Source of the DNA: AWTP1-13 sp035258605
Lineage (GTDB): Bacteria; Pseudomonadota; Alphaproteobacteria; Rhizobiales; Hyphomicrobiaceae
Direction: 5' to 3'
NCBI GenBank assembly: GCA_035258605.1
Contig: DATFXD010000069.1
Span: forward strand, 1 to 11,830
DNA length: 11,830 nucleotides
Part shown: piece after piece, positions 6,652 to 11,830 of the stretch
Layout of the letters: each line of letters begins with the position of its first letter
Numbering within the stretch: position 1 is the stretch's first letter
Position numbers and translations under genes: made by a program
The notes under the pieces: model-generated
The model's database searches: none
Seen by the model: the letters and a program-made list of their open reading frames with translations, nothing else
Told to the model about the DNA's origin: nothing

Positions 6652-6669
6652 TGTGGCAAATTGGCCACA
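6652..6669. promoter_or_regulatory. 18-bp inverted repeat, possible operator
   Basis: TGTGGC-AAATTG-GCCACA is a perfect 6-bp inverted repeat with a 6-bp AT-rich spacer, standing out in GC-rich DNA. It lies 207 bp before the hydroxyacid dehydrogenase start and about 70 bp upstream of the candidate minus-strand sRNA. The geometry suits a dimeric regulator, but no matching known box is identified. Confidence 0.25.
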
Positions 6670-6876
6670 GGAAGCCCATTTGGGGCCGAGAACGTTGGGG
6701 TTGCATCCCCGCGTCAATCACCGACAGTGCGGATGCCGCGGAGGAAGCAGCCATACGAGCCCCCCCGATTGCTGGCGCAGGCGTGAGCGTCGCAGGCGCG
6801 GCGTGGACGGCGCAGCTGGGGCGGCGCGCAGGGCCCGTTGCCAGCGAACGGCGGCAGCGAAACACGGGAGATCCGC

Positions 6877-7755
6877 ATGCGACTGGGCTTTCTTGGTGTC
6901 GGCAACATGGGCCAGCCGATGGCGGCAAAGCTGCTCGACGCGGGACACGAGTTGTGGGTGTGCGATGTGCGCGAGGAGGCAGTGCGACCGCTGCTGGAAC
7001 GTCAGGCGCGGCGGGCACAGTCGCCCAAGGAGCTGGCTGACAGCTGTGATACGGTCGTCATCTCGCTGCCGACGCTCGAGATCTTTCGACAGGTCGTGAG
7101 CGGCGCGCAGGGACTGCTCGCGGGCACTGCGCTCAAGACCATCGTCAACACGTGTACGGTCGGCAGACCTTTCCTGGCCGAGATCGAACAAATCTGTGCC
7201 ACAGGCGGCGTGACCGTGGTCGACGCACCGATCAGCGGCGGTCCGGCCGGGGCCCAAGCCGCGACCTTGGCGGTCATGGTGTCCGGTGCCGCGGCGAAAG
7301 TCGCCGAGCTAATGCCGATCTTCCGGCTGTGGGGGCCAACGGTGGTGATTGCGGGTGACACGCCGGGTGCGGCGCAGGTCATGAAGCTCACCAACAATAT
7401 CCTATTTGCGGTGTCGCTGATCGCCACATCGGAGGCCATGACGATGGCAACTAAGGGCGGCATCGCGCCCGACGCCATGCTCGAGATTCTCAACAATGGA
7501 ACCGGCCGCAACTTTGCAACCGTCAGTCTATTCCCGGCAGCCGTGTTGCCGCGCACTTTCGAGTTCGGCGCCACCATCGAGATCCTGATGAAGGACGTTG
7601 ATCTCGCCATCGCACAAGGCGAAGCGCTCGGCGTGCCGATGTGGGTGTGCCAGGCTGCGCGCCTGGTCTTGAAGCATGCGGTGTTTCAGGGCCGCGCGTT
7701 ACAGGATCTGTCCCGCGTCGTGCAAATGATCGAGGATGGCACGCGGCAGGCGTGA
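6877..7755 (+). CDS. NAD(P)-dependent beta-hydroxyacid dehydrogenase (3-hydroxyisobutyrate / tartronate semialdehyde reductase family)
   Basis: The 292-residue enzyme interconverts a beta-hydroxyacid and its oxo-acid or semialdehyde using NAD(P)(H), in the cytosol. The N-terminal Rossmann site is GFLGVGNMGQPMA (residues 4-16). The substrate-binding block is DAPISGGPAGAQAATL (116-131). The catalytic Lys is K170 in AQVMKLTNN, with the partner Asn at 173-174. The C-terminal helical domain contains LMKDVDLAIAQGEALGVP-type residues typical of the family. The ATG at 6877 has GGGAG at 6866-6870, and the canonical MRLGFLG start fits; 13 further upstream codons are open but do not. Length is normal (about 290-300). 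HIBADH, GarR/GlxR and other members cannot be separated by eye. The gene stands alone and converges with the TMEM175-like gene. Confidence 0.93.
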   Translation: MRLGFLGVGNMGQPMAAKLLDAGHELWVCDVREEAVRPLLERQARRAQSPKELADSCDTVVISLPTLEIFRQVVSGAQGLLAGTALKTIVNTCTVGRPFLAEIEQICATGGVTVVDAPISGGPAGAQAATLAVMVSGAAAKVAELMPIFRLWGPTVVIAGDTPGAAQVMKLTNNILFAVSLIATSEAMTMATKGGIAPDAMLEILNNGTGRNFATVSLFPAAVLPRTFEFGATIEILMKDVDLAIAQGEALGVPMWVCQAARLVLKHAVFQGRALQDLSRVVQMIEDGTRQA

Positions 7756-7838
7756 GACACCGGCACGCTATCGGCCGCGACCAGCGACGTCGCAAGCAAC
7801 GTTTCGGCCCCGCCCAGAAATTGCGGGTGCCGCCGAAC

Positions 7839-7864
7839 GGTCACCGGCGCCCCGGTGTGTGACC
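7839..7864. terminator. Hairpin in the convergent gap after the hydroxyacid dehydrogenase
   Basis: GGTCAC (7839-7844) pairs with GTGACC (7859-7864), with inner ACCGG/CCGGT pairing around CGCC. It lies between two convergent stops (7755 and 7874), where a bidirectional terminator is expected. Only a short GAGTTTG follows on + and no U run on -, so it is a weak candidate. Confidence 0.4.
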
Positions 7865-7873
7865 GAGTTTGAC

Positions 7874-8485
7874 TCAAGGGATCGCCGCATCGGCTCCCGG
7901 CGGATCGGGCCGCAAATAACCGACCAGGCAGCAGATACAAACGGCGAGCCCAGCCACCGGGTACTGCAGTGCCAATGCCGCCGCTGCCCCGAACAGGCAC
8001 AAGGTGACCGCGGATCGGATGCGCATGACCCGGCGCACCCTGGCTGGAATGACAGCCTCGCTGTTTCGATCAATAAGCTCCCCAATCAACCAAATGTACG
8101 TCACGTTGACGAGGAAGAAGACGGCGGCATAAAACGCTACCGGTTGCGGCGCCAATCGGCTGACGGCCATCCAAGCGGTCGACAGCGGAAGCAGCGACAT
8201 GGAGAATAAATGCGCGAAGTTGAACCACAACAGACGCGGGGTCGCTTGTGTCGCATAGCGCATGAGATAGTGATGGTTGGTCCAGACAATGGCGATGAAT
8301 AGGTAGCTCACCGCGTAACTCAGCCATGTCGGCCACAGCAACAGCAGCGCCTCAAAGGTCGGAAGCTCCGGCGGCCGCAACTCCAAAACCAGCACCGTTA
8401 TGAGAACGGCGAACACTCCGTCGGAGAACGCGCTGACCCGCTCTGGCGTGGCTCTGCGCAGGCCGGTCACATCAATCCCTGCCAC
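7874..8485 (-). CDS. TMEM175/DUF1211 family integral membrane protein (putative K+ channel)
   Basis: The family hallmark RVSAFSDGVFAVLITVLVLE starts at residue 16 in the first helix; the RxxxFSDG motif is the conserved pore-helix signature of TMEM175. Six hydrophobic segments are visible at roughly 20-37, 50-68, 87-107, 117-137, 157-174 and 176-191, and WTNHH at 68-72 is another family mark. At 203 residues it matches bacterial single-repeat members, which assemble as tetramers and conduct K+ in the studied examples. The start is decided by the ribosome site: AAGGAGG at 8491-8497 lies 5 nt before the GTG at 8485, while the more upstream GTG (8491) would overlap it. Function in this organism (K+ leak, membrane potential, stress) is inferred. 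It has no operon partner. Confidence 0.9.
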   Translation of the reverse strand: MAGIDVTGLRRATPERVSAFSDGVFAVLITVLVLELRPPELPTFEALLLLWPTWLSYAVSYLFIAIVWTNHHYLMRYATQATPRLLWFNFAHLFSMSLLPLSTAWMAVSRLAPQPVAFYAAVFFLVNVTYIWLIGELIDRNSEAVIPARVRRVMRIRSAVTLCLFGAAAALALQYPVAGLAVCICCLVGYLRPDPPGADAAIP

Positions 8486-8851
8486 AGGCACCTCCTTAGA
8501 TTTGGCGGCACTCGAAAATCAACCTAACTCACCTTTGGGGCGAGCCACAGAGCAGGACCGCCCAACAACGATCATTGAAGGCGCCGACAGATATCACCCT
8601 GCCTTACGGTCGCAACATCCATCCGAAACAGTCGAACTACGGCGGGGGTTAGGCTGGCGCCCTGCCCGAGCTCACGGTGCCCGATGACCCAAGCGCCAGG
8701 TAGGCTCTCCGCAGCGGCCAACCCCCATGTCGAGGCGGCGTTGGGCTCCGATCACCGGGGCAACATGGCAAGCCCAATGCGACCGACGCTGCTGGCCAGC
8801 TTCTAACCACGATGATCAAATTCTCCACAGCAATTACCGGATCAGCGTGAC
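8486..8851. other. Divergent intergenic region (366 bp)
   Basis: It separates the minus-strand TMEM175-like gene from the + strand acetyltransferase and should hold both promoters, but no confident -35/-10 pair was found. A 40-codon + frame at 8684-8806 has no ribosome site. It contains GNMASPM followed by LLA, faintly like the cofactor loop of hydroxyacid dehydrogenases. Nothing else stands out. Confidence 0.45.
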
Positions 8852-9652
8852 ATGACAACCGACTTGGCGCGCATGATCGCTGAGGCCTATCGGTGGCAAC
8901 GCCGCCTGGGTGGTCAGCACATCGTCGGCACCCACTGCCACATTGTCGCCGATCGGGATCACCCGAATGTTTGGGATACGAACCACGCCGACAATGTAAC
9001 GGCCCAGAGCGAACCCGAGTTCGATTCTGTGTTCGCGCAAATGGACGAACATCTAGGCCATTGCCGCTGGCGGGTGATTCACACCGATTGCTTCGCGCCC
9101 GACCGGTTTGTCGCCCGCCTCGCCCTCGACAACTTCGAAGAGCGGCCCGTTACGATCCAGATGGCGCTGCGCGGTACCCTCACCGACCGCGGCGCCGCGA
9201 TCGATCTGCGCCCCGTTGCCGGCGAGGCCGATTGGGCGGCGCTGCTCCAGCTCGTACGCGCCGACCATGCCGAGGGACGCCGCACGCACGGCCTGAGCCT
9301 GTCGCCCGAATTCAGCGCGGCGCAGGTCGCCACCTTTCGTGCCAAGAGCGCGGCCTATCATTTTCATCTGGTGATCAACGCGGGTGTTGCCGTTGCCTAT
9401 GGCGCCTATGCCGCCGCACCCAATGGCGTCGGCATGATCGAGGACCTGTTCACGCTGCAAGCGGCGCGGCGGCGCGGCATCGGCACGGCGATGATTGCCG
9501 CCTTTAGCGATCGCCTGCGCGGCCTGGGCTGCCACCCTATCTTCCTTGGCGCTCTCGCCAGCGAGCAGCCCAAGCACCTCTACGCTCGTTTGGGCTTCAG
9601 GCCGGTGATGCTTGCGCGCACCTGGGTCCGCGCCGTGCCCCACCACATCTGA
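8852..9652 (+). CDS. GNAT family N-acetyltransferase with an extra N-terminal domain
   Basis: The 266-residue protein has a C-terminal GNAT fold (about residues 117-262). Motif A, the acetyl-CoA pyrophosphate loop, is EDLFTLQAARRRGIGTAMI (197-215) with the (R/Q)xxGxG core RRGIG, and motif B is the closing HLYARLGFRPV at 242-252. Residues 1-110 form a separate segment (GTHCHIVADRDHPNVWD at 26-42) resembling the degenerate first half found in two-domain GNATs. Such proteins transfer an acetyl group from acetyl-CoA to an amine of a small molecule or protein; the acceptor here cannot be predicted. The ATG at 8852 lacks a clear ribosome site, and ATG 8873 is an alternative, but the longer form keeps the N-terminal domain. 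It is predicted cytosolic, with no operon partner. Confidence 0.88.
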   Translation: MTTDLARMIAEAYRWQRRLGGQHIVGTHCHIVADRDHPNVWDTNHADNVTAQSEPEFDSVFAQMDEHLGHCRWRVIHTDCFAPDRFVARLALDNFEERPVTIQMALRGTLTDRGAAIDLRPVAGEADWAALLQLVRADHAEGRRTHGLSLSPEFSAAQVATFRAKSAAYHFHLVINAGVAVAYGAYAAAPNGVGMIEDLFTLQAARRRGIGTAMIAAFSDRLRGLGCHPIFLGALASEQPKHLYARLGFRPVMLARTWVRAVPHHI

Positions 9653-10042
9653 CGCGGGTCAGGGCTCGACGCAACGTCCCAGTCATGGCAGGGCGCATGT
9701 TGCCGCCAATGCTGTGCGCGCCTCAGGCAGTCGACGAGCGCGAGCGCTGCCGTCCGACCACGCCGGGTTTGCGAGCCGCGTTGGCTTGCAGGCCGCCCGC
9801 CGTGGCGGTCGGGCAGCCGATGTGCCTATGGCGCGCGGCATGTTTGTGCGCCCTCCGTGGTTATCGGCCATCGGCGAGGGCCGATCGCGGCGCTCGCTTC
9901 GGTGATTGCGTGACGGGGCCCCTCGCATGCACCCCATTGCTGCCCGGCCGGCAGGATTGGGTTGCGAACCGCGGCGTGGCGATTGGCCATCGCGTGGCGC
10001 ATCAACTATGGTGATCGCTCCATCCTTGCTGAGGACAAGGCG
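9653..10042. other. Intergenic region upstream of the Moco operon (390 bp)
   Basis: Open frames here (9685-10014 +, 9683-10135 -) show no motifs or ribosome sites. Visible elements are an imperfect hairpin GCGAGCC/GGCTTGC in the first half, a hairpin ATCGGCC (9863-9869) / GGCCGAT (9879-9885) with a 9-nt loop and no T run, and a promoter-like pair near the 3' end. The hairpin may end the acetyltransferase transcript. Confidence 0.45.
9983..10012 (+). promoter_or_regulatory. Possible sigma-70-type promoter for the Moco operon
   Basis: TTGGCC (9983-9988) and CTATGG (10006-10011) are separated by 17 bp, close to the rhizobial CTTGAC / CTATAT arrangement. A start near 10018 would give a leader of about 25 nt before the operon's first ATG. 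The -10 is imperfect, and this is the best pair seen, not a certain one. Confidence 0.3.
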
Positions 10043-10663
10043 ATGCAAGATCCACCCATCGCGCGCGGCTTTCGCGGCAAGCGGCCGCCGCCCACGGCCA
10101 ATGATCGCATTCCGCCGGGCCAGCATCTCACCCATGATTTTCCAGTGCTGTCGGCAGGGCCGACGCCGACCTTGCGGCTCGAAAGCTGGAGCTTCGCACT
10201 GCAGGCGGGCGGCGCTTTGCTGGGCAAGTGGAGCTGGAGCGAGTTCGAGGCGCTACCTCAAACGCAGGTCAAGGTCGACATCCATTGCGTGACCACCTGG
10301 TCGAAGCTCGACACGACCTGGCAGGGCGTGACAATCGATACGTTGCTGGAGGTGGCCGGAATTTCCGAGCCGCCCCAATCCTACGCAATGCTTCATTGCG
10401 ACGGCGGCTATACCACCAATGTACCCGTTGCTGACCTGCTCGCTGGCAAGGCCATGATCGCCACGCGCTACGAGGGAAAGCCACTGTCACCAGAGCACGG
10501 CGGACCGGCGCGCCTGTTGGTGCCACATCTCTATTTCTGGAAAAGTGCAAAATGGGTGCGCCGGCTGCGATTCATTGAGCATGACGAGCCAGGCTTCTGG
10601 GAGTCGCTGGGCTATCATCTCTACGGTGACCCCTGGCGCGAGCAACGCTATGCGGGAGACTGA
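10043..10663 (+). CDS. Sulfite-oxidase-like molybdopterin oxidoreductase (YuiH-type, soluble)
   Basis: The 206-residue protein consists of the sulfite-oxidase-type molybdopterin fold alone. It starts with the family block RIPPGQHLTHDFPVLSAGPTP (22-42). The Mo-ligand cysteine is C82 in DIHCVTTWSK, followed by the cofactor-binding HGGPARLLVPHLYFWKSAKW (152-171) and the typical end GYHLYGDPWREQRY (190-203). There is no Tat or Sec signal and no heme or dimerisation domain, so it should be cytosolic and need another protein for electrons. The overlapping flavoprotein gene is the obvious candidate. The ATG at 10043 is chosen because GAGGA lies 7 nt upstream and family proteins start here; a longer open frame to 9962 is not supported. 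The substrate of this subfamily is not known; sulfite or S/N-oxides are analogies only. Confidence 0.92.
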   Translation: MQDPPIARGFRGKRPPPTANDRIPPGQHLTHDFPVLSAGPTPTLRLESWSFALQAGGALLGKWSWSEFEALPQTQVKVDIHCVTTWSKLDTTWQGVTIDTLLEVAGISEPPQSYAMLHCDGGYTTNVPVADLLAGKAMIATRYEGKPLSPEHGGPARLLVPHLYFWKSAKWVRRLRFIEHDEPGFWESLGYHLYGDPWREQRYAGD

Positions 10664-11414
10664 CACAGCCCTTGCCGACCGACCGCGGCTCCAGTGGCGC
10701 ACCGCCGAGGTGGTGCGCGTCATAGACGAGACACCGCGGGTCCGGAGCTTGGTTGTGAGCGTGCCGGGGTGGCCCGCGCATCGAGCCGGCCAGCATGTTG
10801 ACGTACGCTTGACCGCCGCCGACGGCTACCAGGCACAGCGCAGCTATTCGATCGCCTCTGCGCCCGAGGCGCCGCAGCTCACCTTGACGGTGGAGCGTAT
10901 CGATGACGGCGAGGTTTCGCCCTATCTCGCAACCGAAGCGCGGGCCGGTGATCGCTTCGAGGTACGCGGGCCGATCGGCGGGTACTTTGTTTGGACCGCT
11001 GCGCTCGGAGGTCCGCTGTTGCTGATTGCCGGCGGCTCCGGCATCGCGCCGTTGATGGCGATGCTGCGGCATCGCGCGGCGGCGGGGAGCGATGTGCCCG
11101 CCGTGCTGATCTATTCGTCGCGCACATTCGCCGACATCATCTATCGCGAGGAGCTCGATCGGATGGCGGCGCTGAGCGACGGACCGCGGGTGTTTCATAC
11201 TTTGACGCGCCAGCAACCAGCAGGGTGGAGCGGCGGGGCACGTCGGATCGATCGGGAGATGCTGGCCGAAGTGGCGATCGCGCCCGGTCGGCACCCGCGC
11301 GCGTTTGTATGTGGTCCAACGTCACTGGTGGAGCAGGCGGCGCGGTCGTTGCTGGCGCTCGGCCACACGGCAAACCGCATCAAAACCGAGCGCTTTGGAC
11401 CAACAGGAGCCTGA
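10650..11414 (+). CDS. FAD/NAD(P)-binding ferredoxin reductase-like oxidoreductase
   Basis: The 254-residue flavoprotein of the ferredoxin-NADP reductase superfamily has no 2Fe-2S domain. FAD site: RSYSIAS at 64-70 (RxYS) and GPIGGYF at 107-113. Nucleotide site: LLLIAGGSGIAPLMAML at 123-139 and CGPTSLVE at 221-228. The C-terminal ERFG is at 247-250. It would carry electrons from NAD(P)H to a partner (or the reverse) in the cytosol. The ATG at 10650 overlaps the previous gene by 14 bp, in ATGCGGGAGACTGA, which implies translational coupling; its own ribosome site is weak, in line with that. The frame is open further upstream inside the molybdoenzyme gene, but family similarity begins after this ATG. 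It likely serves the molybdenum enzyme encoded just before it; direct evidence is lacking. Confidence 0.92.
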   Translation: MRETDTALADRPRLQWRTAEVVRVIDETPRVRSLVVSVPGWPAHRAGQHVDVRLTAADGYQAQRSYSIASAPEAPQLTLTVERIDDGEVSPYLATEARAGDRFEVRGPIGGYFVWTAALGGPLLLIAGGSGIAPLMAMLRHRAAAGSDVPAVLIYSSRTFADIIYREELDRMAALSDGPRVFHTLTRQQPAGWSGGARRIDREMLAEVAIAPGRHPRAFVCGPTSLVEQAARSLLALGHTANRIKTERFGPTGA

Positions 11415-11416
11415 CC

Positions 11417-11710
11417 ATGAGCCTGGATCAAACGAGCACCCCTGCGGCGCCGCTCGACGGCAATGCGGCCGCCGGCCTGTTGCAGGAGGTTTTTGTCTTT
11501 GATGCCACATCGGCCACCGTGACCTGCGGCGGATGCGGTGCGACGGCCCAAGTGGGGGCGGCAATGCTCTACGGTGGGGCAATGGGGACGGTGCTGCGCT
11601 GCGCGCATTGTGACACCCCGGTGCTCCGCCTCGCGCGCACGCCGACGGGGTTGTGGCTCGATATGCAAGGTGCACGCAGTCTGATGATACCCAACGACCC
11701 TCGAGCCTGA
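11417..11710 (+). CDS. DUF6510 family protein, four-cysteine zinc-ribbon-like
   Basis: The 97-residue protein opens with LDGNAAAGLLQEVF (13-26), typical of DUF6510. It has two CxxC pairs, C37-GG-C40 and C62-AH-C65, spaced like a zinc ribbon or small metal knuckle, and ends in a hydrophobic WLDMQGARSLMIP block. The ATG at 11417 lies 2 bp after the flavoprotein stop, with AGGAG at 11405-11409 (7-nt spacing), so it is the third gene of the operon. Its role is unknown. From position it may be an assembly or electron-transfer accessory for the molybdoenzyme/flavoprotein pair, or a metal-binding regulator. The cysteines could bind Zn or Fe; sequence alone cannot tell. Confidence 0.88.
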   Translation: MSLDQTSTPAAPLDGNAAAGLLQEVFVFDATSATVTCGGCGATAQVGAAMLYGGAMGTVLRCAHCDTPVLRLARTPTGLWLDMQGARSLMIPNDPRA

Positions 11711-11787
11711 GCCCGCACCACACAAGGAGTGCCGCAACGGATGTGGCCGAGCTGGCCGCTGTCGGAACCGAGGGTTGGCGGACCAAT

Positions 11788-11829
11788 CTAACCTCGTGAT
11801 CCCAGCAGCCGGTCGAGCGGCCTTGCCAG
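11788..11829 (-). CDS. Possible C-terminal end of a convergent minus-strand gene (partial)
   Basis: On the minus strand, one frame entering from the right edge reads LARPLDRLLGSRG and then TAG (11788-11790). The composition looks like a genuine protein C-terminus and would face the operon tail-to-tail with a 77-bp gap. Only 13 residues are visible, so this is a guess and no family can be named. Confidence 0.22.
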   Translation of the reverse strand: MARPLDRLLGSRG

Positions 11830-11830
11830 G

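Larger units (their letters stand above)
5537..6876. other. Long gap without a recognisable protein gene (1340 bp)
   Basis: This lies between two divergent genes: the minus-strand aldehyde dehydrogenase and the + strand hydroxyacid dehydrogenase. Long open frames on both strands (for example 5781-6218 -, 6242-7099 +, 6308-7018 -) have Arg/Ala/Ser/Pro-rich translations and no motifs. Structures seen are an inverted repeat GAGAA-GG-TTCTC at 5565-5576 near the ALDH start, a hairpin AGTGGGC-TTC-GCCCACT at 5714-5730, a 9-bp-stem hairpin at 5936-5961, the terminator/hairpin pair at 6491-6582, and TGTGGC-N6-GCCACA at 6652-6669. A GTG-started frame 6211-6396 gives 61 more protein-like residues, but without a ribosome site or known relative. 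A decayed gene or island remnant is possible. Confidence 0.5.

Noticed and set aside
6308..7018. 236-codon minus frame over the candidate sRNA
   Set aside because: Low-complexity translation with no ribosome site; it is antisense to the dehydrogenase start and reads through the terminator stem.
6242..7099. 285-codon + frame running into the hydroxyacid dehydrogenase
   Set aside because: It overlaps a well-supported gene in another frame, is extremely Arg-rich and shows no family motif.
11741..11791. 16-codon + frame after the DUF6510 gene
   Set aside because: Very short, ribosome site too distant (about 12 nt), no conserved look.

Overview
The window is high-GC DNA with strong G/C third positions, good Shine-Dalgarno sites and protein families that point to an alphaproteobacterium. 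Bradyrhizobium-like Hyphomicrobiales are the best guess, but this is inferred from composition and gene families, since no rRNA, tRNA or phylogenetic marker is present. Gene density is low for a bacterium: about 7.3 kb is coding, and several GC-rich gaps of 360-1340 bp carry only spurious long ORFs. No insertion sequence, integrase, phage gene or CRISPR array was found.

Layout. The left edge (2-133, +) is the C-terminus of a secreted metallopeptidase-like protein. After a 757-bp gap come two tiny secreted proteins on + (891-1019 and 1093-1275), separated by a perfect 17-bp stem-loop. A minus-strand block follows, listed here in its direction of transcription from high to low coordinates: an aldehyde dehydrogenase (5536-4106), an aldo/keto reductase (4016-3030), a standalone molybdenum-binding Mop protein (2814-2608) and a LOG-family nucleotide phosphoribohydrolase (2316-1732). 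A possible 59-residue exported peptide on + (2448-2627) lies between the last two.

The 1.34-kb gap 5537-6876 has no convincing protein gene. It does carry a textbook intrinsic terminator on the minus strand (6491-6531) directly after a second hairpin, which together look like an unannotated small RNA. A beta-hydroxyacid dehydrogenase (6877-7755, +) converges on a six-helix TMEM175/DUF1211 channel-like protein (8485-7874, -). A two-domain GNAT acetyltransferase (8852-9652, +) follows.

The right end holds a tight three-gene + operon (10043-11710): a soluble sulfite-oxidase-like molybdopterin enzyme, an FAD/NAD(P) ferredoxin-reductase-like flavoprotein overlapping it by 14 bp, and a four-cysteine DUF6510 protein 2 bp further on. 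This reads as a small redox module, NAD(P)H to flavin to molybdenum centre, of unknown substrate. With Mop, it gives the window a loose molybdenum theme. The ALDH, AKR and hydroxyacid dehydrogenase add a carbonyl/alcohol oxidoreduction theme. The most interesting under-described items are the paired micro-peptides with their hairpin, the candidate sRNA and the Moco/flavin/DUF6510 cassette.
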